Shown in pieces: positions 51,994 through 60,600 of a stretch of 64,000 nucleotides of DNA. The notes below the pieces were generated by a model. It searched no databases. It was given only the letters and a program-made list of their open reading frames with translations, and was not told the origin of the DNA. The position numbers and the translations under genes are program-made. The DNA comes from JABMQB01 sp963678235. GTDB taxonomy: Bacteria; Bacteroidota; Bacteroidia; Bacteroidales; Prolixibacteraceae. Location of the stretch: contig OY782766.1 in the NCBI GenBank assembly GCA_963678235.1, forward strand, positions 1,426,001 through 1,490,000, read 5' to 3'. Within the stretch, counting starts at the first letter, position 1. Every line of letters starts with the position of its first letter.

Positions 51994-53772
51994 ATGGAAC
52001 AAAAAATAGGATTTTGGAATAAGTTAGTTGCCTGGCAGGTTGCAAAAATCCCGGAAAAGCAATTTATATACCTCCTAAGCTTGATTATTGGGATTTTTAG
52101 TGGGATGGCTGCGCTAATACTGAAGAACCTTATCCATTTTCTTGCCATCCACCTTCAGGAATTAATGCCCGAAGACACTCCCGCCTATTTGTTATTAGCG
52201 TATCCGTTTATCGGGATTGTTTGTACAGTTTTATTTGTAAAATATGTAGTAAAAGACAATATCGGGCACGGGGTTTCAAAGATCTTATATTCCATTTCAC
52301 GAAAAAGCGGACGATTAAAAAAACACAATACATGGACTTCCATGATGGCAAGCTCATTAACCATTGGTTTTGGTGGTTCGGTTGGAGCTGAAGCACCAAT
52401 TGTTTTAACAGGGGCTTCCATTGGTTCAAACCTTGCGCGCATTTTTAAACTCAAATACAGCTATGTAACCTTAATGATTGGATGCGGGGCAGCCGGGGCA
52501 ATTGCAGGGATCTTTAACGCACCAATTGCTGGGATTGTTTTCACACTTGAGGTATTAATGCTTGACCTTACTATGGCATATTTATTACCTCTTCTCATAT
52601 CTGCCATCAGTGCCGCAGCCCTATCCTATTTCTTTATGGGATCTTCGGTTTTGCTGAAATTCTCGCAAACAACTCCATTTGCAATCAACAATATTGCATA
52701 TTATATTTTGCTTGGAATATTTGCTGGATTAGTTTCCCTTTATTTTACACGTGTGGCAATGTTTGTTGAAAAGCTTTACAGTCAGATTAAAAACAACTGG
52801 CTTAAAATGTCGATTGGCGGATCGATTTTGGGATTACTAATTTTTATGTTCCCATCGCTTTGGGGTGAAGGATATGTTAGTATCGATGCCATATTTAATG
52901 GAAGGGGTTCCGAATTACTGAATAATCCAATCTTTCATGGTAAAATGCAGAGCAGCACCTTGCTTTTACTTATGCTTGGCGGAATCCTGGTTTTTAAAGT
53001 CATTGCCATGGCGAGCACAACGGGAGCCGGAGGTGTTGGCGGTATTTTTGCCCCATCGCTGTTTATGGGTGCCATATCAGGCTTTTTCCTCGCCCGTTTG
53101 CTCAATGTTCTTTACGGACTTGGGCTTCCTGAAGATAATTTTGCATTGGCAGGAATGGCAGGAGTAATGGCAGCAGTTATGCATGCCCCTTTAACCGCAA
53201 TTTTCCTCATTGCCGAGATTACCGGCGGATTCGGGTTATTGATGCCGCTTATTATTGTAGCAACCGTATCGTACCTAACCATCATGATTTTTGAAAAACA
53301 TTCGATTTACACCAAAAGATTGGCTCAACGGGGTGAACTCATAACCCATCATAAAGACAAGGCTGTTTTGCAACTTATGTTGCTGAAACCTTTAATTGAA
53401 AAAGACTTCGCCATTCTTTCACCCGATGCCACATTGCGCGATTTAGTACACGCTGTTGGCAATTCGAAACGTAACCTTTTCCCCGTTGTTGATGAAGAAG
53501 GAATTATGAAAGGGATGGTGAAACTCAGCGAAATCAGAGGCTATATTTTTGAGCGCGAATTGTACGACAAAGTAAAAATTTGTGACCTTATGTATATGCC
53601 CGAACACTTTATATCCCCTACCGATAGTATGACCCAGGTGGCAGAGAAATTCGACAGTTCAGGACGTTTCAACCTTGCTGTTCTGGACAATGGCAAATAC
53701 CTTGGTTTTATTTCGAGGTCAAAAGTATTTACCAACTACCGACAAACCCTGCAAGACGTTTCTCAGGAATAG
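51994..53772 (+). CDS. ClC-family chloride channel/transporter with CBS pair (second copy)
   Basis: Tandem paralogue of the preceding gene, also 592 residues with the same plan: GFGGSVGAEAPIVLTG with the gating-glutamate position kept as GAEAP, GGVGGIFAPSLFMGAISG, then CBS domains (SPDATLRDLVHAVGNSKRNL, DLMYMPEHFISPTDSMTQVA). Together they could form a heterodimer, since ClC proteins are dimeric, or exchange different anions. The PAP2 gene begins 88 bases later. An older duplication is indicated by roughly half-identical residues by eye. Confidence 0.93.
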   Translation: MEQKIGFWNKLVAWQVAKIPEKQFIYLLSLIIGIFSGMAALILKNLIHFLAIHLQELMPEDTPAYLLLAYPFIGIVCTVLFVKYVVKDNIGHGVSKILYSISRKSGRLKKHNTWTSMMASSLTIGFGGSVGAEAPIVLTGASIGSNLARIFKLKYSYVTLMIGCGAAGAIAGIFNAPIAGIVFTLEVLMLDLTMAYLLPLLISAISAAALSYFFMGSSVLLKFSQTTPFAINNIAYYILLGIFAGLVSLYFTRVAMFVEKLYSQIKNNWLKMSIGGSILGLLIFMFPSLWGEGYVSIDAIFNGRGSELLNNPIFHGKMQSSTLLLLMLGGILVFKVIAMASTTGAGGVGGIFAPSLFMGAISGFFLARLLNVLYGLGLPEDNFALAGMAGVMAAVMHAPLTAIFLIAEITGGFGLLMPLIIVATVSYLTIMIFEKHSIYTKRLAQRGELITHHKDKAVLQLMLLKPLIEKDFAILSPDATLRDLVHAVGNSKRNLFPVVDEEGIMKGMVKLSEIRGYIFERELYDKVKICDLMYMPEHFISPTDSMTQVAEKFDSSGRFNLAVLDNGKYLGFISRSKVFTNYRQTLQDVSQE

Positions 53773-53860
53773 CCAATTGCTTTTTAACCTCCACTGCCGT
53801 ATCTTTACAATTTATGTTTTCAAAAATTTTGAATATAAATTCATTAGGCTCTATAAAGGA

Positions 53861-54703
53861 ATGATAAAACTAGTTTCGTACATACTTCTAAGTTGCATAA
53901 TACTGATTTCACACACAACATCCAGTGCTAGTAATCCAAAAGAAAAAAAAGTAAAACCTCCCAAAATTTACCATGTGAATTACTTTATTGATGCCCCAAT
54001 AACTACACTAGGTTTAATTGCCAGCAAATACGGAACAGACTATTTGCGTGACCGAAAAGCCGATCTAGACTTTGTGGCTACTTTTACGCCTGAAGATATT
54101 TGGTGGTTCGATCGTGGGGCTGCAAAACAAGATCCTGCTATTGCTTCAATTTCTATGACCAGGTCAGATAAATGGGTTAGGGCATTAAAGATTGCCCCCT
54201 TCTTTTTATTTATTGACGGAAAAATTAACGACTACTGGTTTGATATTGGCACTTTATATATCGAAGCGCATGCCATACATGCAACATCTTACCTGGCTGC
54301 TGCCATTCCAATAAAAAGATATCGCCCGCTTATGTACAACCCAAGGGAATCGGAAGAACGAAAAACCGGAGGAACCACAACAAATTCCTTTTTCTCGGGA
54401 CACGCCGGAATGGCTGCCACTTCCACATTTTTTGTGGCAAAAGTATTTCTTGATTACCATCCTGAAATAAAAAATAAATGGATGTTTTATGCGGTAGCAT
54501 CAATTCCTCCCGCCGTTGTTGGATATTATCGTTACCGTGCCGGAAAGCATTTCCCAACGGATATTATTGCAGGAACAATTTTTGGCGCTGCATCGGGGAT
54601 TCTGGTTCCAGAACTACATAAGAAAAAGGATAGGAAATTATCGTTTGTTCCTTATACAAATTCTCAAACTTCTGGCATTTACCTAAAGATTCACATTAAC
54701 TAG
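53861..54703 (+). CDS. PAP2-family membrane phosphatase
   Basis: A 280-residue phosphatidic-acid-phosphatase-type protein. Start ATG 53861 gives a signal-like first helix (LVSYILLSCIILISHTTSS); the longer frame from 53675 would overlap the ClC gene. The signature motifs are KRYRPLMY (K-x6-RP type), FFSGHAGMAATS (PSGH type) and YRYRAGKHFPTDIIAG (SR-x5-H-x3-D type), holding the catalytic His residues. It probably dephosphorylates lipid phosphates such as undecaprenyl pyrophosphate or PA. Its stop shares a CTAG with the converging gene. Confidence 0.9.
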   Translation: MIKLVSYILLSCIILISHTTSSASNPKEKKVKPPKIYHVNYFIDAPITTLGLIASKYGTDYLRDRKADLDFVATFTPEDIWWFDRGAAKQDPAIASISMTRSDKWVRALKIAPFFLFIDGKINDYWFDIGTLYIEAHAIHATSYLAAAIPIKRYRPLMYNPRESEERKTGGTTTNSFFSGHAGMAATSTFFVAKVFLDYHPEIKNKWMFYAVASIPPAVVGYYRYRAGKHFPTDIIAGTIFGAASGILVPELHKKKDRKLSFVPYTNSQTSGIYLKIHIN

Positions 54704-55095
54704 CGTTTGAAAAATTTATAATTGAGGGAATACCCAACAATAAATACCATTGTAAATATGGCATTTGTAAAATAAAATGCCCCCCACCCCAATTGAACGA
54801 CTGGAAGAAATAAAATTAAGAGCTGTACTGTAATGTACAGAAAATAACCATCACGATGTAACTTCCACATTCTGATTGCCCCTGTTAATGATAAAGCATA
54901 AAGCACCATTAAAATCAAAAAATAACATGGAGTGACCTTATCCATCGACTGAATATTCCCTATTGAAACGATCAATCCTGATGCCTTTTCAAAGAATAAG
55001 GACAAATAAAAATAACCTAAAAACCCTATTCCACTTCCTATAAATGTTAAAATACAAAGTGCCGATAAAAAAGGGCTACGTTCTGTTGTTTTCAT
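54700..55095 (-). CDS. Small four-helix membrane protein, unknown
   Basis: 131 residues with four predicted membrane helices (about 10-35, 50-75, 80-100, 105-125), no other motif, and a positively charged tail KFFKR. I recognise no family. It converges on the PAP2 gene; both stops lie in one CTAG (54700-54703). It is divergent from glyA, whose start is 138 bases beyond its own. Function unknown. Confidence 0.65.
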   Translation of the reverse strand: MKTTERSPFLSALCILTFIGSGIGFLGYFYLSLFFEKASGLIVSIGNIQSMDKVTPCYFLILMVLYALSLTGAIRMWKLHRDGYFLYITVQLLILFLPVVQLGWGAFYFTNAIFTMVFIVGYSLNYKFFKR

Positions 55096-55232
55096 CTTTG
55101 AGTATTAATATTTCAAAAATAATCAGTTTTTCTGATCTTCGTTGATTTTACCCTGGTTTAAAAAATATTAACTTTGGAGCTTCTTAAAAAGAAACGGTAC
55201 GGACTTAAAACCTATATTTAATTATAAAGCAA

Positions 55233-56513
55233 ATGAATAGAGATACAGTTGTTTTTGACATCATTAAAAAAGAGCGCGAACGCCAGTTAAGTGGTATTGA
55301 GCTAATTGCTTCCGAGAACTTTGTCAGCGACCAGGTGATGGAAGCTATGGGATCAGTAATGACCAATAAATACGCAGAAGGTTATCCAGGCAAGCGATAT
55401 TATGGTGGTTGCCAATTTGTTGATATGACAGAAACCCTGGCCATCGATCGGATTAAGGAATTGTATGGTGCTGAATGGGCAAACGTTCAACCGCACTCCG
55501 GGGCGCAGGCAAATGCAGCTGTATTAAGTGTGATATTAAACCCAGGTGATACTTTTCTTGGACTTGACCTTTCGCACGGAGGGCACCTTTCACACGGATC
55601 GTTGGTAAACTCTTCAGGAATTTTATATAAGCCTCTAGGATATAAAGTAAAAGAAGATACCGGTTTGGTAGATTACGATGAAATGGAAGCCCTAGCTTTG
55701 GAACACAAACCAAAATTAATCATTGGTGGCGCATCAGCATATAGCCGCGATTGGGACTATGCCAGAATGCGTAAAATTGCAGATCAGGTTGGAGCATTGT
55801 TAATGATAGACATGGCGCACCCTGCAGGGCTTATTGCTGCTGACTTGCTAAATAACCCACTTGAATATGCACATGTGGTAACTTCTACTACCCATAAAAC
55901 ATTGAGAGGTCCCAGAGGTGGTATTATTTTGATTGGTAAAGACATTGACAATCCTTGGGGGATTGCAACTAAAAAAGGGGAAGTGAGAAAACTTTCTTCT
56001 TTATTTGATTCGGCTGTTTTCCCTGGACAACAAGGCGGACCGCTGGAGCATGTCATAGCTGCCAAAGCTGTGGCTTTTGGCGAAGCGTTGACTCCTGAAT
56101 TTAAAGCATACCAACAACAGGTGAAAAAGAATGCCAATGTGATGGCACAAGCCTTCATAGACCTGGGATACAAAGTAATTTCTGATGGAACCGATAACCA
56201 TTCCATGCTGATTGATTTACGAACTAAATTCCCTGAAATTACAGGTAAAGTAGTTGAAAACACATTGGTGAAAGCCGATATTACAGTAAACAAAAACATG
56301 GTTCCGTTCGATAGTAGATCGCCATTCCAAACTTCTGGTTTGAGGGTTGGTACACCTGCAATTACAACGCGCGGTGTTAAAGAAGATTTGATGCCGGAAA
56401 TAGTCCAGTTAATTGACGATGTTATCTCAAATGTAGATGATGCCTCCATGTTGGACAAAGTTAAAGGCAAGGTAAATTCAATAATGAAAGACTTCCCTCT
56501 TTTCGCAGACTAA
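55233..56513 (+). CDS. glyA: Serine hydroxymethyltransferase
   Basis: PLP enzyme that converts serine and tetrahydrofolate to glycine and methylene-tetrahydrofolate, the main one-carbon entry point. The 426-residue chain has GIELIASENFVSDQVMEAMG, YAEGYPGKRYYGGCQFVD, HGGHLSHG, and the PLP-binding HVVTSTTHKTLRGPRGG with Lys222. It ends in a strong terminator. No glycine-cleavage genes are beside it. A core housekeeping gene; no anomaly seen. Confidence 0.98.
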   Translation: MNRDTVVFDIIKKERERQLSGIELIASENFVSDQVMEAMGSVMTNKYAEGYPGKRYYGGCQFVDMTETLAIDRIKELYGAEWANVQPHSGAQANAAVLSVILNPGDTFLGLDLSHGGHLSHGSLVNSSGILYKPLGYKVKEDTGLVDYDEMEALALEHKPKLIIGGASAYSRDWDYARMRKIADQVGALLMIDMAHPAGLIAADLLNNPLEYAHVVTSTTHKTLRGPRGGIILIGKDIDNPWGIATKKGEVRKLSSLFDSAVFPGQQGGPLEHVIAAKAVAFGEALTPEFKAYQQQVKKNANVMAQAFIDLGYKVISDGTDNHSMLIDLRTKFPEITGKVVENTLVKADITVNKNMVPFDSRSPFQTSGLRVGTPAITTRGVKEDLMPEIVQLIDDVISNVDDASMLDKVKGKVNSIMKDFPLFAD

Positions 56514-56532
56514 GATATTTAATCAATATTTC

Positions 56533-56568
56533 AAACGCCGTTATCCTTTTGGATGATGGCGTTTTTTA
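56533..56568 (+). terminator. Terminator of glyA
   Basis: Stem AAACGCCGTTATCC (56533-56546) / GGATGATGGCGTTT (56551-56564), loop TTTT, followed by a T-tract. Confidence 0.85.
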
Positions 56569-56756
56569 TGCGATAATATATCGCATCACCCGGGTGAGGA
56601 AGTTATCAATTTCCAAGCATTAAAAGCCACGTATTATTCAAATAATACCCCCTCGACTTAACAAATACGGTATTTTTATTTTTACAACAAAAATCATGAT
56701 GTTTGTTAGGCAGGAAATGCTATTTTTAAGATTCGTTCGAATTCAAAAAAAGCAAC

Positions 56757-58433
56757 ATGGACAAGCTTAGTGGTATTCTTTCCCTTATTGACGGGTATAT
56801 TGGTGGTTCACAATGGTTCGTTTTATTTCTGTTGGGAACAGGTGTTTTTTTTACCATCTACCTCAAATTTCCACAATTCCGATATTTAAAACATTCACTC
56901 CGTATTGTTCGTGGTAAATACGACCAGGATGGTGACAAAGGAGATACTTCCCATTTTCAGGCATTAACCACCGCTTTATCGGGTACTGTTGGAACAGGAA
57001 ATATTGCTGGTGTTGCATTGGCAATCCACCTTGGTGGACCGGCAGCGCTTTTTTGGATGCTTGTGACAGCAACCGTGGGTATGACCACTAAATTTGTAGA
57101 GGTTACACTCTCGCACAAATACCGAGAAACTGCACAGGATGGAACCATTTCCGGAGGACCGATGTACTACATGAAAAACAGGCTGAACCTTAAATGGCTG
57201 GCAGTGATTTTTGCCATTGCAACAGTTTTTTCATCCTTCGGAACAGGTAGCTTGCCACAAATAAATAGTATTTCAAATTCTATTTTTGCCACCTTTGGTA
57301 TTAACCACACGCTAACCGGTGCTGTTCTTGCTGTGTTGCTTGGTTTTGTAATTATTGGGGGTATCAAACGAATTGCAAAAGTAACATCAACCCTGGTACC
57401 CTTAATGGCAATCATCTATTTTATTGGAGCTGTTGCCGTCATTGCCTATAATTACGAAAATATTATCCCTTCCATTAGGTCAATTATTGGCGACGTTTTT
57501 AGTGGCACCGCTGCCACCGGAGGGTTTCTTGGGGCAAGCCTTGCATTTGCTTTTAACCGGGGAGTAAACAGAGGGCTGTTTTCGAACGAAGCCGGACAAG
57601 GATCGGCTCCGATTGCACACGCGGCTGCAAGGGCACACGAACCCGTTTCGGAAGGTCTGGTTGCGCTTTTAGAACCATTTATAGATACTATTATTATTTG
57701 TTCGTTAACCGGATTGGTATTGCTTTCTTCAGGTGTTTGGACCGAGAAATTCGAAAACCAGTTTCAGGGAACCGATATGGTTGTTTTATCGGATGTGTAT
57801 GAAGAAAATGAAGCAAATAAAGAAAAACTCTTTAATTTCATTGCCGGGCATGAAGAAATAAAATTGTTCAACGGAACATTATCGGTTAACGATGGAACGA
57901 TCCTGTCTTCACCAACCATCCTTCATGCAAGATCTGTTGCCGAAGATGTAAAAGTTTGGTCAGGGAAAGATGCTTACTCCGGGGAAATTCTGGTTGAAGA
58001 TGGTAAAATAGCCATGGATGAAGGAATTACCATTACCGGTAAATCCCTGGTACACAGCGCACCTCTAACTACCGAAGCGTTTACCAGAAGCTGGTTCGGA
58101 CGATATGGAAGTTATATTGTGTCGATCGGATTGTTGCTGTTTGCTTTTTCAACGGCAATTAGTTGGTCGTATTATGGAGACAGGGCAATAACTTTTCTTG
58201 TGGGATCCAAAGGCGTTATTTACTTTAGGATAATTTATGTAATTGCTTTTTTCTTTGCTTCTTTTATGGATACGACCATCGTCTGGATATTTTCAGGCAT
58301 TACCATTGCCTTAATGACCATTCCAAACTTATTCGGGATTCTTGCGCTTTCAAAAGAAATGAAATCGGAAGTTAAAAGTTTCTGGAAAGAATATGCAACC
58401 AGGTTTCCCAATGAGAAGGTTCCAAAAGGATAA
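56757..58433 (+). CDS. Sodium:alanine/glycine symporter (AGCS family) with large insertion
   Basis: A 558-residue sodium-coupled carrier. Family motifs: LTTALSGTVGTGNIAGVALAIHLGGP, FSNEAGQGSAPIAHAAARAH, and AFSTAISWSYYGDRA. The usual family length is about 450; here about 105 extra residues (about 330-435) are inserted between GVWTEKF and the LTTEAFTRSWFG helix. The insert is hydrophilic, beta-rich and acidic (HARSVAEDVKVWSGKD, GEILVEDGKIAMDEGITI) and probably folds as a separate soluble domain on one side of the membrane. The nearness of glyA fits alanine or glycine as the substrate. Confidence 0.93.
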   Translation: MDKLSGILSLIDGYIGGSQWFVLFLLGTGVFFTIYLKFPQFRYLKHSLRIVRGKYDQDGDKGDTSHFQALTTALSGTVGTGNIAGVALAIHLGGPAALFWMLVTATVGMTTKFVEVTLSHKYRETAQDGTISGGPMYYMKNRLNLKWLAVIFAIATVFSSFGTGSLPQINSISNSIFATFGINHTLTGAVLAVLLGFVIIGGIKRIAKVTSTLVPLMAIIYFIGAVAVIAYNYENIIPSIRSIIGDVFSGTAATGGFLGASLAFAFNRGVNRGLFSNEAGQGSAPIAHAAARAHEPVSEGLVALLEPFIDTIIICSLTGLVLLSSGVWTEKFENQFQGTDMVVLSDVYEENEANKEKLFNFIAGHEEIKLFNGTLSVNDGTILSSPTILHARSVAEDVKVWSGKDAYSGEILVEDGKIAMDEGITITGKSLVHSAPLTTEAFTRSWFGRYGSYIVSIGLLLFAFSTAISWSYYGDRAITFLVGSKGVIYFRIIYVIAFFFASFMDTTIVWIFSGITIALMTIPNLFGILALSKEMKSEVKSFWKEYATRFPNEKVPKG

Positions 58434-58821
58434 ATTCAAGACGGACAAATTAAACATATAACTGAACATCAACATAAAACAGATATTTAATTTATTTATT
58501 AAAATATTCCATTTTAAGTACTCATCTAAAAAGGATTGACTATTTTTGAAGCCTAATAAAAATTTATGTGTAAGAAATTTATTTACGAAAACCTGGACAT
58601 TGTAAAATAGATAGTCATTATTCTTTCTGACTATCAACATCTTATTCTCAGAGTTTCATCTGAGCTAATTATATTTTATCCATATTTAAGTAGTAATACG
58701 CAGATATTTTCTAAGTAAATCATAGATTATTTGAAAGTTGATTCAGGTGTTGGATTCAACAAACAAGAATCTATACTTCAATTTTCTCGAACGTTATTAC
58801 TATTCATAAAACATATTTGTT
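58434..58821. other. Intergenic gap with two short hairpins
   Basis: No gene. Perfect stems GATAGTCA (58610-58617) / TGACTATC (58628-58635) and CTCAGA (58647-58652) / TCTGAG (58659-58664) lie close together in AT-rich DNA; no U-run follows, so they may be regulatory or cruciform structures. Nothing else recognised. Confidence 0.55.
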
Positions 58822-59433
58822 ATGAATTTACACATATATAAAACAAAGCCATCAGAATATCCCACAACAGAAAACCTGACCAGGGAAATATTTTGGAACC
58901 TTTACAATCCAGGATGTTCAGAACATTTTATACTTCACAATTTGCGCAATAGCAATAGTTATATCAAAAGTTTGGATCTTTGTATAAAACAAAATGAAGA
59001 AATAATTGGGCATATCATTTCAACAAAAGCCATCGTTTTAGATGATAAAAACCAAAAGCATGAGGTTTTATGTGTCGGTCCTTTTGCCATTGCAAACAAC
59101 TACCAGAACCAGGGAATCGGTTCGCTGCTTTTAAACCATTTAATCGATCAAGCTAAAATAGCCGGGTTTGCGGCAATGGTTTTATTTGGAAATCCGAACT
59201 ACTATCAGCGTTTTGGGTTTAAAAATGCTAAAGAATTTGGCATTGCAACAAAAGACGGACATAACTTTGATGCATTTATGGCCTTGGAATTATATACAGG
59301 AGGGTTAAATACTATAAAAGGACGGTTCTTTGAAGATCCTGCCTTTGAAATTAATGATGATGAATTAGTTGAATTTGAAAAGCGTTTTCCGAAAAAGGAA
59401 AAAGGCGAACCAAAAATTAAAATTCACATTTAA
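58822..59433 (+). CDS. GNAT-family N-acetyltransferase
   Basis: A 203-residue acetyltransferase. The acetyl-CoA site is FAIANNYQNQGIGSLLLNHL (QNQGIG being the pyrophosphate loop), followed by AAMVLFGNPNYYQRFGFKNA. The GNPNYYQRFGF segment is characteristic of the YhbS-like group. The RsgA gene begins 21 bases later, so the two may be transcribed together. Substrate unknown. Confidence 0.92.
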   Translation: MNLHIYKTKPSEYPTTENLTREIFWNLYNPGCSEHFILHNLRNSNSYIKSLDLCIKQNEEIIGHIISTKAIVLDDKNQKHEVLCVGPFAIANNYQNQGIGSLLLNHLIDQAKIAGFAAMVLFGNPNYYQRFGFKNAKEFGIATKDGHNFDAFMALELYTGGLNTIKGRFFEDPAFEINDDELVEFEKRFPKKEKGEPKIKIHI

Positions 59434-59454
59434 TTTATCCAAAAAAGAATTACA

Positions 59455-60522
59455 ATGAAATTAGAAGAATTAGGATATAAAAAAAGTTTTGATGTATTCA
59501 GAAACGAACAAAACCTCAATGGATTCGAAATTGGCAGGGTTATTTCTGAACATAAAGAACGTTACGTTATTAAAACGGAATCAGGGAAGTTTGATGCAGA
59601 AATCACAGGAAATATGCGCTTTACTGCCAGAAACAGAGAAGACTTTCCGGCAGTTGGCGACTGGGTTGCCTGTTCAAATTACGATTCAGGGCTAGCGATA
59701 ATCCATTCAATTTTGCCCCGCTTTTCGATCATAAAAAGACAAGCAGTTGGTCATTTTGGCGGCATACAAATTATTGCTGTTAATATCGATTATGCATTTA
59801 TAGTGCAGTCGGTTGATCGTGATTTTAATATTAATAGGATGGAAAGGTACCTGACCATTTGCAACACCTCGAAAGTGGCACCAATTATCTTGCTCACAAA
59901 AACGGATTTGGTATCAAAACAAGAAGTGGAAAACCTAAAAGCCAAAATTGGGCAGAGAATTAACTATGTTCCTGTTTACGCTATTAGCAACCAAACCGGA
60001 GATGGGCATGAAATGATCAAAGAACAACTTGAGCATGGAAAAACATATTGTTTGCTAGGTTCATCGGGTGTTGGAAAATCAACCCTGTTGAACAAGCTCG
60101 CCGGAAGCGAAATAATGGCAACCAACAGTATTAGTGAGAGCACGAATAAAGGACGGCATGTGTCAAGTCACCGGGAACTGATTGTTCTTGAAAACGGCGG
60201 GATATTAATTGACAATCCGGGAATGCGCGAAGTTGGAATTGCCGATACTGCCGATGGACTTGAAACCACATATGAGAAAATTCATGCCCTTTCGGAAGAT
60301 TGCAGGTTTAAAGATTGTTCCCATACCAGTGAATCTGGTTGCGCCGTATTGCATGCAATAGATTCGGGCGAAATCGAAAAGAGCTACTATGAAAATTACA
60401 TGAAACTGGAAAGGGAAAAGGCTCATTTTGATTCAACCCTTGCCGAAAGCCGAAAAAAAGACAAGGATTTTGGGAAAATGGTAAAACGATTTAAAAAGGA
60501 CCGAAACCGGAATAAATTTTAG
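59455..60522 (+). CDS. rsgA: Ribosome small-subunit-dependent GTPase A
   Basis: Circularly permuted GTPase that tests late 30S subunit assembly and releases factors such as RbfA. The 355-residue protein has an N-terminal OB fold (about 22-90), then G4 TKTD (148-151), G1 GSSGVGKST (202-210), switch region NKGRHVSSHR, G3 DNPG (253-256), and a C-terminal zinc finger with Cys283, Cys288, His290 and Cys296. The order G4-G1-G3 shows the permutation. Downstream gene converges. Confidence 0.97.
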   Translation: MKLEELGYKKSFDVFRNEQNLNGFEIGRVISEHKERYVIKTESGKFDAEITGNMRFTARNREDFPAVGDWVACSNYDSGLAIIHSILPRFSIIKRQAVGHFGGIQIIAVNIDYAFIVQSVDRDFNINRMERYLTICNTSKVAPIILLTKTDLVSKQEVENLKAKIGQRINYVPVYAISNQTGDGHEMIKEQLEHGKTYCLLGSSGVGKSTLLNKLAGSEIMATNSISESTNKGRHVSSHRELIVLENGGILIDNPGMREVGIADTADGLETTYEKIHALSEDCRFKDCSHTSESGCAVLHAIDSGEIEKSYYENYMKLEREKAHFDSTLAESRKKDKDFGKMVKRFKKDRNRNKF

Positions 60523-60549
60523 TTAGTATTTTAATCGTAAAGAAATAGT

Positions 60550-60600
60550 AGAGGTTGTTTAAGTTTATTACAAATCTTAAATAGCCTCTTTTATTTATTC
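60550..60600. terminator. Bidirectional terminator between rsgA and the antiporter gene
   Basis: Stem AGAGGTTGTTTAAG (60550-60563) / CTTAAATAGCCTCT (60576-60589) with two wobble pairs, followed by TTTATTTATTC. It sits next to the antiporter stop at 60591. Confidence 0.7.

Noticed and set aside
55784..56470. A 228-residue frame opposite to glyA
   Set aside because: It lies entirely antisense to a clear SHMT gene and has no protein-like motif.
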